Shown: positions 12,251 through 33,545 of the stretch, piece after piece
How the letters are laid out: each line of letters starts with the position of its first letter
Numbering within the stretch: the stretch's first letter is position 1
DNA from: Lepisosteus oculatus
Lineage: Eukaryota > Chordata > Actinopteri > Semionotiformes > Lepisosteidae
NCBI RefSeq assembly: GCF_040954835.1
Contig: NC_090706.1
Span: forward strand, 35,287,148 to 35,351,147
Reading direction: 5' to 3'
Length of the DNA stretch: 64,000 nt
The notes under the pieces: model-generated
Databases searched by the model: none
Seen by the model: only the letters and a program-made list of their open reading frames with translations
Told to the model about the DNA's origin: nothing
Made by a program: the position numbers and the translations under genes

Positions 12251-15200
12251 AAAAACAACAAATGAATGTTCAAGTGTATTCAGAGTTTATACTTGCTATC
12301 ACCATCCTTTAAATTTCCGGAGTTTTGCCTTCTATGACAGCTTGAAAAAAGACTGGACCAGTAATGTTTAACATTTCTGTCTATTACCGAACCCAGTTAC
12401 AAGTCAATTTACAGAAATTTCAAATGAAAGTATAGGATTTATGCGTGGGATATGTTACTATTGTCAGCACTAGTTAAAGAAATAAAACTGTCATAAGAGG
12501 TTAAAGTGCGCTTTCCAGCACGTATGATGCTGCTAATTTGAAGTCTAAATGTTCAACAGTCTTATTACTGTTGTGTACAAATGAGGTTTAAAAGTGAGAG
12601 GAACTTGATATTCCTCCTCTACTTCATGTGTTTTGTATTTAAGATCAGTAACAAAATCACTGAAAGAAATAACAACAGTTGTGAATGTATATATGGTAAT
12701 ATATTCAATCAAGTTTGATTGCATATGAATTAAACAGAACTTCAAAATAACGTTTTAGAACACTTTCTTAAAATGCCATAATCCCTGTTGTAATGTTTGG
12801 GAAGTAATCACATATGAGAAAGACATTTAAAACAGACAAAATTCACAGAAATGAATTCTTCACAACAAAGCACCTCAAGGGTTGAATAGAAAGTTAGATT
12901 GCTAATAACTCTCAGTGATTTATATATCAAATTATATAAAGATTAATTTAAAGATAATACAGATATTGGGAGTCAACATACATTTTGCATTCCCCCTTTG
13001 GCTGCTGCTGAATTACATTATGATAAGTCCTGAGTTATAGCCTTATCTTGAAACAATGAAGAATCACCTGGTAGCTCTATGCACTATATTCTATGTGTTC
13101 CAGGAAACGTACACAGTTCAAAAGGAGATAATGCTTAATTATGAATAATACAAATAGGAGGGTTTCTGATATTGTTATGTGACTGAAAGAACACATTAAG
13201 AGAAAACCCCTTGACTAAAATAATGGATCTGCTCCACATGCTAAACTAAGGGACAGTGATGTGAAATGGTCAGTTTCTTTTGTTCTTTTTATGTTACATT
13301 TTTGTTTTAGCACTTGACTATGAAACTACTGGGTCAGACAGCCTTCCAGACATGTGGGGATTAATCATACTTGGTCACTCTATGCACACTTCTATTTGCA
13401 AGCAATTGAACGGTGTAGCTTTTGATTAAAAGCTTGCTCAGTGTATAATTAAAAAAAGAAGTAATCTGCCAAAATTCAGGCACTGAAATGGTTAGAAACT
13501 GCAAAGGAGGCAATTATAAAACTAATCAAGTGCCTAGCATGTTCTCGTTGTTTATTTCAGCACCTAAATAAGCAAGTCAAGCGCAGAAGAATGTATTCTG
13601 AGGCAGTACTCATTTGCAATAGCACAATTTGTTCAGAAGTTCACAGAAAGAATTCCTCAAAAAATTTAGAAAATGTTGTCATGAAAATATATCCACTCCC
13701 TGCAAAGTTGTTTGCAAGGCACTTTCAAAATGAACTTTATATTTAGAATATATAAATCTATTCTACTAATAAGGCTAAACATTGAGATATGATGTAAATA
13801 AAATTGATTATTTACAGAAAATTAAAAGATTCTCAATTACATGGGTATTCAACCTCTTTGCTTCAGCAACCGTACCTCAGTTCATTGGTTAAAGAATAAT
13901 TGAATAGTCTCCAATTTAGTATACTTGTAAATGCATCTGCCTGTTTAAGCTACCTGGCATAGATATTGAATTTCAATCCAAACCACACACAGCGATACGA
14001 CAATTTTTTATCTTTCAAATGTTTTAAACAAGTCAGGGTTCTAGAGAGGCATGGATCAGGAAAGAAAGTTAATTTCCCCTTTGTGTACAGTGAACTCCAT
14101 CATTTATAAATGCAGTGAGACTCACACCACCCAGGCATAACCTACTGTAGATCAGGCCATCCTTGGGGAGGAGGTTATGAAGCCAGCAGTGAGTTTGAAA
14201 GACTTAAAGTTCTATAATTTAGCTGGGAGTCACTATTCATACATCACCAATTTCCCAGTCCTTAAACAAAGCTGGTCTATAGGAGCAACAGGCAAGAAAA
14301 AAGCCTCATCTTAACATCTTATTCTCATTTGAAATATACAGGCATGTGGCAAAAGGCTTTATGGTCAGATATACTGATAGCAGTACTTTTTTGCCAAAAG
14401 TGTTTTCAACAAGTATTCATGGGACTGAATACTTATACAATCAGTTAATCTTATATTTTATGTCTTCTTCATTGGTTATGACTTCCTTCACATATAACAG
14501 AGATCAGTTTGTTACATTTATTAATAAAAAATAGTTAATTAGCCTGTAATTGGCCAACAGGGTGAAGGGGTGCCTTTTACAAGACCAATACATCAACATG
14601 GCTAAAGAAAAGCAGCTTCCAAAGATCAATGTACAGTGTTAGGACCGCAACAGCATAACATGTCTTTTTTAAGTGCTAAATGCACAACACTAAAATGTGG
14701 AATGAACTAATGTTGGGGAATCCATTGTCCCACAGCGTCACCCACCGATGTGTGAAAAGGGTTAAAAAGAGAGAGAGGGTGAATGTCTTGATTCCAACTA
14801 CTAAGAAATAAACCCTGAGCAAAAGTGGAGAAGCCAAAGAAAGATGTTAACATCAGACGAGACTCAGCATGATGCCAACGAGACGGATGGTGTTGTTTTG
14901 CAAAGGGAGAATCTGCACCGTCAACACAGGGCCAGATGATGGGCTGACAGCTGTAGTAAGAGCACCCATAGGCAAGGTTCAGCTCAGGGCTCCGATAGCC
15001 GAGGTAACTTTAATGACAAATGACTTGTAATCTCGTGTTCAACAGTGCGTAACCTGGCGAGAGCATAACCCAACAGGTGCAGGTGGAGGTAAGAAAGTTG
15101 ATGCTGTTAAGACTGCGTCAGGTGACTTAATGCCACAGGACATGAAAGTTATGCGCAATGGGGCATGCAGGGTTCGGAGGCAGAGCGAACTAGGAAGAAA

Positions 15201-15639
15201 GTATCAGAGGACACTGAATGCTCATGAATCAATGGAGCAGAAAAGCTTAGCAGCATTCCTTTTTTCCTGTTTATTTGAATGGTCTGCAGATTTAAATTTA
15301 AATAGTAAGGAAAACAAGAATAAAATCAGACTGTACAAAGGTGAAATAAACTGCTGAACTGTTATAAATAAAAAGGAAGCAAAATGTATGATTACGTTTG
15401 TGTGTGATTGCCTATATAGTATATAATGCATATAGGCAACATCCAAGTCAATTGTTCCCTCATTTTGAATAGATCGTTATTTTTTATATACAGTACAATG
15501 ATTCTTTAAAAATCGTTTTTTTTTGTTTTCCAAACTCCTCAGTAGGATCCTTCCGAAATCATTAAAAACACAAACTTTCTTTTAGCTGCTTAGTGCCTAG
15601 TTCTGCCTGTTTTGTAAATGTACCTTGCCATTTTCTGTG
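12251..15639. other. Intergenic, no gene recognised
   Basis: No coding or RNA gene seen. 14700-15130 is less AT-rich than its surroundings and has a (ga)n run near 14770, but shows no exon signals I can support. Confidence 0.4.
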
Positions 15640-16270
15640 ACAAAGCCACTGCAGAGCACCCCACCGGTTGTGATTATATCTGTCACACCCACAGTCACCG
15701 TGGCTCAGACAGGTTTGTCAAAATATAGTGCTATGATCTGCATGTACACACCCTAAGGCTTCAAGAACCAGGCTCCAATACTACATGTATCCCTCAGAGC
15801 TGTAAATAAATTTGTGAAATTAACGACAGCAAGGAGAAGAATAATTAAACTAGAAATGTATAGGATTTCATGGCCAAATAACTTCCGCCACTGTCTGGAA
15901 TATTTTATGCCCAGAGGGCTAAAGCTAGGCCAAGAGAAATTTTGACATGACCAGCCAGATAGCAGCAGAGACAGCAATTTGCAGCAGTTATTCACTCGCT
16001 GTTTATGAATATTAGGATGCACTACAGTGCTCCCAAGACACCATGCTGGCCTGCCTGTTTGTTCCACCATTATGGGATTACTCATCAGATGTCTTTCACT
16101 GTGAGAAACAGGTTGAGCCAAACAGTTCAACCAGGGAAATGCTTCCCCTGGCTCTTTCCTAAAAAAAGATCCACACTGCCACCTTTTGCAAAGCACACGC
16201 AACTGCACTTCAGAGCTGAAGAAAAGAGCTCATCCACAGAAAATGAAAAATATCAGTTACAGCTGAACCT
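15640..16270. promoter_or_regulatory. Candidate conserved non-coding element overlapping a 151-codon frame
   Basis: This stretch of balanced composition is free of repeats. A minus-strand frame of 151 codons (15753-16208) and a plus-strand frame of 89 codons overlap it. Neither resembles a protein family I know, and the minus frame ends in an odd hydrophobic patch (SSLIILLLAVVNFTNLF). Open frames on both strands fit a stop-poor conserved element better than a gene, but a lineage-specific transcript cannot be excluded. Confidence 0.3.
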
Positions 16271-19200
16271 TTGAAATGTTATGTCCTTCCAGGCCTACTG
16301 ACTGGACAGATGAGTTTTCTTTTAGAGTACAAAGCATTTTAAGCATCCTCTGGTAAATCAATGTAAAGTTTACATTTAATTTACTTAATTTACATATAAC
16401 GATATCAGAAGTATAAAAAGGAGAAGTATCACTTTTCCTTTTAGATTTGCATGATGAATCATGTTAAAACATCTCTTCTTTTACCAGACTCTCGTTATGA
16501 ATACTCTGATCATTTCAAATGAGTAGTTTATCTCACCAGACCCTGGATGTTTAAAAATCAAATTTTAGTAAAAAAATTAAATAAAAGGTATAAGCCTTCC
16601 AAATGTCCATCCTTTCATCCTTTGAAGCACAAGAACATGACATGACAGAGAATTGGAAGATTTCAGCCTGCTACCTGAGAGGTAAAGTAATTTTACAAAA
16701 AAATATCTTGGACAACATCCTTCTCACCAAAAAACGGGCTGAATGAGGGGACTATCTGCATGTTTTCACCACGAATATAAAAATATTTTATCAGAAAGTA
16801 TGATGGAGCTATTTTTTCTATGCAATCCTTTTATTAGAATTTGACTGTAAAACACCGAACGGAGTATTCATGCTATCAGCTTAACTAGTAGATTGAGAAC
16901 AAAATGAAAGAAATCTGCAATAAATCTCACAGCGACCACAAGTTAATAAGGACAGTGTACCATTGGAGTTTTTTTCTCGTTTTTCGTTTTGAGACATCTG
17001 TACTCATTATAGTGCTCTGATCTGTAAATGTAAAGGGCCATATCTCCAAAGTGCCTGTTTTCTCTGCACATGCATATTTCACAACATAATTGGAAATAAT
17101 GCATTAAGTCACATTCCACTGCGTTCATCCAGTATTTTATTAATTAATCATAAATCCCGGAATCCCCATCCTATAGACTCCTACTATTAACCCCATTAAT
17201 CCACCTGAAAGTGAAAAGTGGTAAAGAACAAAATCTGGTTTTCCTTACAGTTAAACTGGATGTGTTTTTGTTGTACATTGTCCCATCTGAGGCTCAAATG
17301 CAAAACTAAATGCAATTCATAAAAGTAGATATTTGTACTGTAGCATTAAAATGTACGTGTAGTGATAAATTGGTAATATCGTAAGTAGCATAGCAAAGTG
17401 CAGTGGCTCATGTTTTTTTTTTAAAGGTATTTGCCAAATTACAGAAGCTACCACTTAAATCTTCAAACCAGCTGTTTTTTTTTCAGATCTCTTTATGACT
17501 GTTTTATAAATATTTATATGTTTATGCACACAGTACACCATTCCAATTCAAGCCAAAGGTGGAGACCCTTTATGGAGGCTTTTCTGCAATAATAACATGG
17601 GTTTTCTGCTATGCCAGCTGCATTATTTAAAGTTTATGCAAATGAAAAACCTACAATACTTACAGTATTTATTGGTACGAGTTCCCAGCTGCATCAATAA
17701 TGTTCTTTGTTTCGACATAATTGGTAAACAACCACTTGGATCATTCACCAGATTTCTCTTCTGTTTTGAAAACGAAAGCATATACAATGTTTAAGCATGT
17801 GTCTAGGGAATAAGTATGCCCACAACAGCAATAAAATGCTTAAAACCTCAGTTTAATGGTCAATAAACCAAGTTTGTATAGCACAACTTTACACTAATGT
17901 TAGTACTAACTACAGGCGAGCAGAACCATGCAGTAACACAATGAAAGGCTACCTGTAATGTATTTCCTGGCTTAACAGTGCAATGAAAAATTTATTGAAT
18001 GAGCCAACGTCAATCTAACAAGGTCTTCTTGTTTGTCTGAAAACCAGAAAAGGTATGATTATCCTATAAATCACAACTTTACTTGTTTACTGATTTTATG
18101 CAGTAGGATGCACATACATCATTTTCAACCTATTATTCAACACCCTACTAGATCACAGTGATGTAAAAGCTACTGCAGTAATTCAATTGTCCCTTTAAAT
18201 GAAATTTTACACAGTAGTAAGCTATAACAGACCTGGGGGCATTCATATTTCACACATACCGTAAATAACTGTAGCATGTTAGTAGAAAAAAAACAAATTC
18301 TTAGACTCAAATTTCTCCCTTGCACATTATGTGAGACTGAGGCAAAATATAATTCGATTAGCATTTTAATGACCAGAATGTCTTGTGAAAAATCTAGGTT
18401 ATAACTGGTTGATAAAACAAACAACACAGAACAAGAAAATATGCAAGAATATTCTAAAGGATGTATGTAAAACCATGTCAGAAAAACATTACCAGAAATT
18501 TACAATTTAGTTTCATTTTACTATTAATGGTGCATTACGTACTGTGCATGATCACATACATACTAATGTATTAATATTCTGTTATTTGCTATGCATGAAT
18601 GTTTCATGATTTTGCTCATCATCTAACTGTTTTTCTTAATTGTAAAGAGTAGGGAGGTATTTGTGCTTGGGCACAGTATTAACTATTATGCAGAATACCT
18701 TGTTTTTGACAAAATGTGATTCTCATATTGATACACAACATACAGATATTTGTTTTAGGGCTTTCAAATAATGCAGACACTTTAAAATATACAATTAGAG
18801 AGTGCATGTGTAGTTTTGCAATGAATAATATATAGACTGTGAATGGCTAGTCATTCAGCTAGGAATTTTCCATTTCCTGGTGTTTTCAGCTGTCAGCAGA
18901 ACACATTACACAATCAATATAGTATTACAAGCTACAAGCACATATCCATTGGAAGAAAAACAACAGTGAAGCATATTTTTATATTAGTTATATTTTTTAT
19001 AACTAAGTGTCATTGAATGCAGTCTTATTTAATAGCATTTCCTCACAATGAAATACACAAATATAAAGCCCAGAATTATAATTTAGTCAGAAGGAAAACA
19101 GAAACCCATCCTCAAGCAATATAGGTGAAGGAGTTCACCCACTAGTGAGTCATTATACTTGATGGTTACAACATATTCTTGAGGAGAAGCCAGGAAATCC

Positions 19201-19454
19201 GTTCGCCATAATGGATTTTAGTTAGAATATCTGTCAGTCTTGTAATTTATTAATAATTTATAACTGAATTTGTAAGACAGGATGTAACAAAGATCAACAG
19301 CAGTGCTAGTAGGGCAGTAGTAGTTCAATTGCTTCCTTAGAAACTGCTGTGAGTCAGGAAGAGAAGAGAATTTATCTCACAGGGACTCATAAAAAAAACT
19401 TTTCATTGGTGGCTGAGTCTTCATTTGAGTAAAGGTAGGAATATAAAAAGGTCA
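16271..19454. other. AT-rich intergenic sequence
   Basis: Only short random frames (85 codons or fewer) are present; no element or RNA gene was recognised. Confidence 0.5.
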
Positions 19455-19760
19455 CAGATAAGAGGGCATCATTCAGCCCCTGTTGCTTATAAGGGTGCTA
19501 GAACTAAATGAATCTTACTCATTCAGCCATTTGAGAAGACAGTGTCAGCTTGGTTCCCTCTTTGATAACCCTTTCTGTTCTCAAACTATTCTCAGTTAAA
19601 AACACACTTCTCTGTAGTCTCCACTTGTTTCCTCGAGTTCGCATTTCACTGTAAATTCTGAAGAAGTCCATTGGGTTGACTTTTACGATCCCTTTGAGGA
19701 CTTTGAATACTTGAATCCAGTCTCTTTGTTGTCTTTCAAAACTAAGTAGATTCGCTTCTA
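19455..19760 (+). repeat. Dispersed repeat, family R, copy B
   Basis: Shares with copy A the block 'ttgaatacttgaatccagtctc' and, before it, the order 'ttcatttcactgtaaattctgaa(g)aagtccattgggttgac' versus 'gtatttcactttttattctgaataggctcattagcttgat'. It ends in 'aaaactaagtagattc', the same terminal motif as 'ggaactaaaaagattcc' in copy A. The 97-codon minus-strand frame here lies within this repeat and is not a gene. Confidence 0.6.
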
Positions 19761-22700
19761 CTATGGTATGAAAATAAAAGTTTAAATGACTTTTACACTG
19801 ACATGGAAGCACAAAGATGTAAACTGTAACAATGCTTGCATCATGCTAGCATGATCCAAAAAAAAAACTTAGTTCAGTTGGACTCTAATCAAGTTTGGAG
19901 GTGTATGGCAAATACTTTGACAAACCATCACAAATATGTCAATATTAAGTATTTTTTTCTTATCATTTGATACTCTTGTGTTCTGACAGTTGCATAGATT
20001 TTTAAGCTTAAGAGGGAAAATATCCTTCCAGCACTTCTGACAAAATGCCTCACCGTACTCCTTGGCAGTTTCATCTAATATTTTTCAGAGGACTAAATGA
20101 GATTCTTAATTACAGCCAGCAACACGATACGAAAATAATAATCAGAGCAGAAAATATTGAGGAAGCCTAAACCGTCAAGAAATAAAACTAGTCACTAGTG
20201 CATCAAATTAAAGTGTCACAATGAAACGTGGAAAACATCCTTTAATGGATGAAAACACGAGATCTCTCCAAACAGTTAGCTGCACATGAGAACATAAACC
20301 CCAAAATATCATTTTATTTGTGAGGCAGTACTGCTAAAGCCACCAGAACAGTTTTTGTTTCCTAGTTTGTTGGCATGCACAAATGTAGGAAAGTAAAGAA
20401 TAAAGAACTGAATGCCTTTGTGTTCCAGAAACAGGGGTGCTGAAAGTACAAACCACCATGGAGGTCATGTTTCGCTTTGGTAGAAAGTATTTATAATATT
20501 TTGTAAGCCGGTATGCTGGATCATTAGAAAAGTCCACCTTGGGACTCCTGAGAGAGAGTTTGAGACATGTTATTCCTTCCGTCAGTGTAAGGGAGGCTCC
20601 ATTCAATCTTGAACACTCTACAGAAGCAAACAGACAACCTTTTTTACGGCAGGCAATGGTCCAGTGGCCTTCTTAATTCCATCCGCTTCTCTCATAGTTG
20701 TTTGCTTTCCATTATTGTCCCCTGGGTGTGCGTGCGGTAGAAATCCCCTAGTCTGTGTTAGCCTTTTGCCTTCTTGTAGTAATATGCTCAATTTTGTGCA
20801 GCAGGTCCCCAGGGAGCGAGTTAATAGATACTGCCTTGTGGAGTAAAGGTTTACAGAGGCATATTGATGTAGTGAGTGACTCAGATGGAAAGAAGCAATT
20901 TGCCATTCTGTCCCCTCTGGTCTTGATGCATAACTCTACGAAAACTTTTGATACCTATAAATTGAAGGAAGCAGTGTAGGCTGTAGGCTGAAGTACTTAG
21001 GGCTAGCTTTGGCTTCCCATAACTATTCTTGACCCAGAGCTCTAGACTTTGTATCTTACTGTGGCACTCGGTCGTCCAACATCCACACTGCCCTGCAGGA
21101 CAAGAGGCATCGGCAAGCCCAACCTCTCAATTCTTTTTTTACTGAAACGGCTTGTGCAGCATGTAGTCCCATACATACCAGCGTGCTTATTCACAGTCCC
21201 CAACATGCTTCATGCGTTAAAAGCCACAGTCCAGCGCAGACTTGCAAAATTCACATCAACAGAAAAGAAAAGGCCGGGCTTGCTCTCAATGCACAAAAGT
21301 AGAATAAAAAATTAGAATTCACAAATTTAACGAACACCTTAAAAAAAAACATCTTGATTTGGTTTTGCAAATTTAAAACAGTTTCTTTTTTTTTGTGTAG
21401 ACCGGATTAAATGTTTTCTTTTAAAAGGATATGGCCTCAGTATTACTCTTAAGGACAACTTCAAAGTAGTTTCCACTGGCAAAAAGAAAATGTGTATACC
21501 AGCCTATTAGTCTTTTCCATGAACTTTGTTAACCAGTTAAAGATACCCATTTATCAGATTCAAAACAAAGAGTTAACATAAATCAATCCATATCATGGCA
21601 CTTGGGCATTTTAAAAGTATTCTCACACTGAATCCAGACTACTGGTTTGGTGAACATATTTGAATACTCTTTTCTCTGCTAAATTTTGGGGTCTACAAAA
21701 AAAGGTTTAGGGATAATCTACAAAATGTTTAAGGAATTTGCTCAGATAACAAATGATCAATTTTCTGTATGCTATTGCAGCCTCCCAGCAGATGATGTTT
21801 ACAAGGCAAGTGTATCGATGAAGACAGATTGATGCTTATGGGAATGTTGAACATGCTGCGTTTTCCAAGGTAAACTCAGATGGCTTCTTCGGTGTTGTCT
21901 CGAATACATTTTAAAAATGATTACATCTGCAAGTGCAAAAAAACATTAAGCTGTTCAGTTCACCTGTACTTCACTGAGAAGATTTCTGTTTTATAACCAT
22001 AAATTAAATTTTAGAAGTACAGAACTGAGGAATCAGAATTCCATTAGCTCTGCTTGTCAGAACACTTAGCTGTCAATGGGTTACTAGCTTTATTAATCAC
22101 AGATTATACACATGGTCTTCATCCTTTATCTACTCAAAGGGAAATTGAAATTGCTGAAACTGCTTTTAGATGGCTATACATCAAACCAATAGAGCTCATG
22201 ATTGGAAAGCACAGGACAGTGGATTACTCATATCCAGTCAGTCTACCGTTGTGCGTTCTATCAATTTCTCACTGCTGTACGCTCCATGATAAAAGCAAAA
22301 AAAAAAAACTTCAATAGTCATTGTGTACAGAAGACTAATCTTTAAAGAAAGTTATGTAAACGTCACCACTGACCATGTATTGTAAGCGTTTCATTTCAGG
22401 TGTGAAGATCCTTCACAGGAGTGACCCTGGAACATCACAGTCCAGCACATTTTACAAGTCACCCTTAAATTAACAATTCCTCAAGACGTGGAATGTGAAC
22501 GTTGATCAAGTTAACTAACTCAATACATCCTAGAACTACTGTCCTTGAGAACCTACAAGATCACTTTACATTTTAAATCTCTCTAAACTACCGAATTTAA
22601 GAAATCACCTACAGTGCGTCAGAAGCCAAAAAATAATTGCTCCACGTGTTTAGAAATTAACGATTTGAGGGTGACCCACAAAACCCGCGGGTGGCAGGAT

Positions 22701-22979
22701 TTCTGCTCTTCAGAAACAGGGTGACCCACCCCTCAGCCTCAACACCAGTTAAAATGAAAGAGCAAGAGAGGCCACTGTGACTGGAATCCAATCCTCACAA
22801 CCAACCAAATCACATACCGGGGCAAATAACGCAAAACTGGCCTACTCCTTTCCCCGGATGGAATAAGAAACAAAACAATAAATAAAAATCGATCAATCTT
22901 CAGATTCGCTGCCACTTTGTAACTTCACGTGCCCTGCCTGTCTCACAAGCCACTCAGTTTAGAATAACCATTTATTAAC
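19761..22979. other. Intergenic, no gene recognised
   Basis: Frames are short and random (90 codons or fewer). Part of the right side could be distal SMAD5 3' UTR if a far poly(A) site is used, as mammalian SMAD5 has a long 3' UTR, but I see no decisive signal. Confidence 0.4.
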
Positions 22980-23270
22980 AAAGCAAAAGACATGGCCCAC
23001 GGTCTTGGGAGTGTTGTCACTTGCAACTACATGCTCCGCCGCCGCTGTCAGCTCTGCTCTCAGATCCAGAATTTCAATGCGGGGCTACCCGGCAGGCCGA
23101 GGGGCAGAGGAGGGGGAAAGTCGCGTTTTTCTTTGGAAGTGCTGAATTCCGATAATCTGCATGCTCCACGGCCAGCTGCCGGTCCTCTCCGACGTGTCAC
23201 AGTGCATTAAGCTCTGCGGCCGGATGACAACCCAATAATGTCTTTGGAGAAATGAAAATGAGGACCTAAA
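22980..23270. promoter_or_regulatory. Small CpG-rich island, candidate promoter or enhancer
   Basis: CpG dinucleotides cluster here (ccgccgccgctgtc near 23037-23050, gtcgcgttttt near 23120, ctccgacgtg near 23188, tgcggccgg near 23214) inside otherwise CpG-poor sequence. No SMAD5 exon lies here; it is 3.2 kb beyond the SMAD5 stop codon. The 72-codon plus-strand frame is rich in G/R/P because of composition. Possibilities are an orphan CpG island, the promoter of a non-coding RNA, or a conserved element. Confidence 0.35.
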
Positions 23271-25864
23271 TAGTAAGAGCTGCAACTGCTTCAATGTTTA
23301 AAGGGGACGGCAAGTATGGAGTCCGGGGAAGTTCTTTGGTCTCCTCCTCGTTGCATGTAAAATGAGATTCGAGACCAAAAAAAAGATCGCATGTTGCTTC
23401 CAGAACCAGTAAGTATGCTGAGCTTATGTTCTCTATGAAAGCAAAAGGAATGTTTTTACTACATTTGTTTGAAACAAATGAATATATACACACCCCCAAA
23501 AGGTCTTCAGATTTTTAAAAAACATTTTTACACTTTTTCACGAATATATTTTCATCATTGCAACTATGGCACTTTTTTCAGGGAAACTGAATTGTTGTAT
23601 CCTCCAAAATGCCTACACCACACAGAAGAATCTCTGGTGAAGGGCATAAATGTGAAGCATCTCAAAGAAATACAGACTTGAGTACATTCTTCACAGGCAC
23701 AACCTTGGTAGGTAAGTATTCTGCACATTAACCTGGTAATAGTACAGGTCAGAAAAACAAATAGATGTGCATTTTTAAATCATTGCTTCTTCAACTCTTC
23801 ATATAACTTTTGTTTCGACACTTAATTGCATGAACTTCAGATGCACTGTACTGTATTTGGGTCTATTAATTTCAAAGCATAAGGAAACTGTGACTGCAAA
23901 TGTACTAAATTGACATTTTTTTCATTTTTAATACTAAAAAAAGTTTAATATATTTTAATTTACTATGACAAAGATGGAATGTGCAAGTGGTTGCATGAAA
24001 TACAAGTGTGAGACATTTTATTCTCAAAGAAAAAAAAACTTAAAGGAAAAGGACAGGAACTCAAGCACTAGGCTTTGCTGCAATGATTAAAGTACCTTGA
24101 CTACAGTATCTCAGAACATAACTAATGACTATACACAAGTATATGTACTTTTCTTAATTTGTCAAAATGCTTTCCACATTTGCCATAAATAAATTACACC
24201 TATACCATATTAAATTAGCAGTCTAAAACAGCCTTTTCATTTTACTGGGATACTACACACAGAGTAGTGCATTAGAAGAACTGTTCATCAGGAAACACAT
24301 CTGCTTCAGAAACACTTTAGTAACTCTGCCTCTCAAAACAAGCAGTAGTTTCACATTTTATACACGCAAACCCATTAATTAAGAACCTGGTTCCTTTCAT
24401 TTCTAAGGGACAACTGGTGGTTATTAATGTTACTGTCACTCTTTTAATCTGTAGGTCTGTGCAAGGTTTATTTCTAATATGAAAAGATTCTGTATTGCTT
24501 TATTTCCTGCTTGACAATAAAAGGGCATTCCATTCGGGGCACTTGCTTTACACTTCATTTGTTTTTCAATTCGCTGCCATTTGCACATGCTAATTTTGTT
24601 ATTGACTGATCTGGCCTTCTTATAACTTGTGTCAGCATTTATTAATGTCCAGCAGCTGCTGTCGTGCACTGACAGGAGATGTTTTTTTCTTAATTATATT
24701 AAAATGGAACACAAGCTACGAGACCTTTTTCTGAAGCAGACATTTAATATAGAAGTCTCCTTTTTTACACCTCTATACATCAAGGCATTCAGGCAAAGCT
24801 ACTGCTTCGCAGTCCAGGCGTAAATATACTTGACATGAAACTAGCTTCAAGTATTCAGATATTCAGGATGAGAAACACCATTTGCTTCTCTCATACTTGC
24901 TGCTCTGCTCTAGCTGAAACACTTTCCCAGCTTGTCCTCTCATAGCTACAGAATAGGCTAAAGCTGCTCTAAGAAACATGAAAAGCAACAAAACCACAAA
25001 TGTGCAAATAATGTTTCAATGTTAAACCCCCTGTATTTAGGCTTACCTGTATTCAAGCAAATGTCAGATTCTCAGAAATACTACCCATAAGCTCCATTGT
25101 ACAACTACAAATTTCAATAAAAATATCAATCTAGCACAGAAAAATTGTCAACAATTAGCTTTCATCGTAGCTTTAGAAACACAAACTAATTAAAACTAAG
25201 GTAAAACAGGTTAATCTGAGAGTTCTTTAAAATGACACTTTTGAAGAACAGAGATAAAGCTAACATTTTTGACAAATGTTATGTTCAGAAGCTATATTTT
25301 TCATTTATCTACTTCTGCTCAATAAGATTTTTTTTATTTAATCTCGTGACCCTAAATATTAAGAAAGAATTTAGTAAGAATACTAGACTATCTGCCATCT
25401 ACACTTCGGTGAAATCTACATTTAAATTGTGCTGCCTGCAATAACGAGTTCCATAGATTAGATGTTTTAGTACATAACACATTTTTGCATATTAGAGTTT
25501 GTGATTTTCAAACCTAGTAGTGCAACAGAAAGATCCTAAAAACAGACTAACACACCTGATTTCTAAAGTATAAAGATCACTGTAACATCTGCATGAAACG
25601 GCACAATTAACAGTCTTGAGAATGGCATTTGCTTCTTTACTAAACACCTCTTATGAGAATAATCGGCGAGAATTAGTAGCTACACAATGAGTCTTCATGA
25701 CTTTCAAAATCAAACTAAACTATTAAATCAAATGATCTAGAACAAAAATACGTCACTCATCTTCAGTTGTCTCATGTTGGAACCAATTAATTCACACTAT
25801 GGAAGACAACAGAAAATACAAATTACTTAAAAACAGACATCCATGATAAAGTTTTAAGACTGCC
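23271..25864. other. AT-rich sequence downstream of SMAD5
   Basis: No exon recognised. It may be partly SMAD5 3' UTR, depending on which poly(A) signal is used. Confidence 0.4.
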
Positions 25865-26454
25865 TTTATTTAAAAGAAGCCATTATCTTAGTGTTTTGCC
25901 TCAAAGTAACAGGAAAAAAGTATTTGTAATGGATTCTGGGTGTAATAGGAGTACTACTACAACTATGCCAAGATTTTTAAATAGATGGGCTTAGACATAT
26001 TAGCAAAGAGAAGGTCCTTATAAAATAAAGTAAGAAAATGGTATAATGGCTTAAGAAGAGGAAGAAACTACTATTCAGTTCATTTAGATTCTACCAAACC
26101 ATCTATTGAAATAGACTGAGTTTCTTTTACAAGCATTTTTAAAGCAATTTTACGCAAGGAAAAGTTGCTCAAGGCCAGATGTCTCCAGCAGACTCCTACG
26201 CTGAGAACATACGGAAGATGATGACAGGTTTGCAGCTGCTCATCCGGTCTGAGCCACTACTAGTGTTCACCACTGCGGGATTGCTTGTAGCCAATGAGTC
26301 ACTCTACACATCTTTCTGGGTGCTGAAGGAAGAAGTCCCTTTTGCAGGTAGTGTAAACAGTTCAGCCTTAAAGGCTGAGTTTTATTCAAACATTGTAAAA
26401 TTAAAAAAAAAATAAAAAATTAAAAATACACTTCCCTACCTCCTCCACCCATCA
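25865..26454 (-). other. SMAD5: SMAD5 3' UTR (proximal form), with candidate poly(A) signal
   Basis: Sequence directly after the SMAD5 stop on the minus strand. The first clear AATAAA on that strand is at 25865-25870, within 'aaataaaggcag', about 590 nt after the stop. The transcript end is inferred; longer forms are likely. Confidence 0.4.
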
Positions 26455-33421
<6,967 letters not shown>

Positions 33422-33545
33422 TCACCACAGCGCGTTCCCCGTCAAGAAGGAAGAGGAGCGCGGCGCAGGTTACTCCAGCTTCTCGCCTGCACAACACTCT
33501 CGTGGCGCAGATGTGTGGGGGTGCACCTACGTTTTCAGGTGAGAA

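Noticed and set aside
26179..26415. 78-codon plus-strand frame beside the SMAD5 stop
   Set aside because: It lies in the SMAD5 3' UTR on the opposite strand, ends in lysine codons from an A-run, and has no family features.
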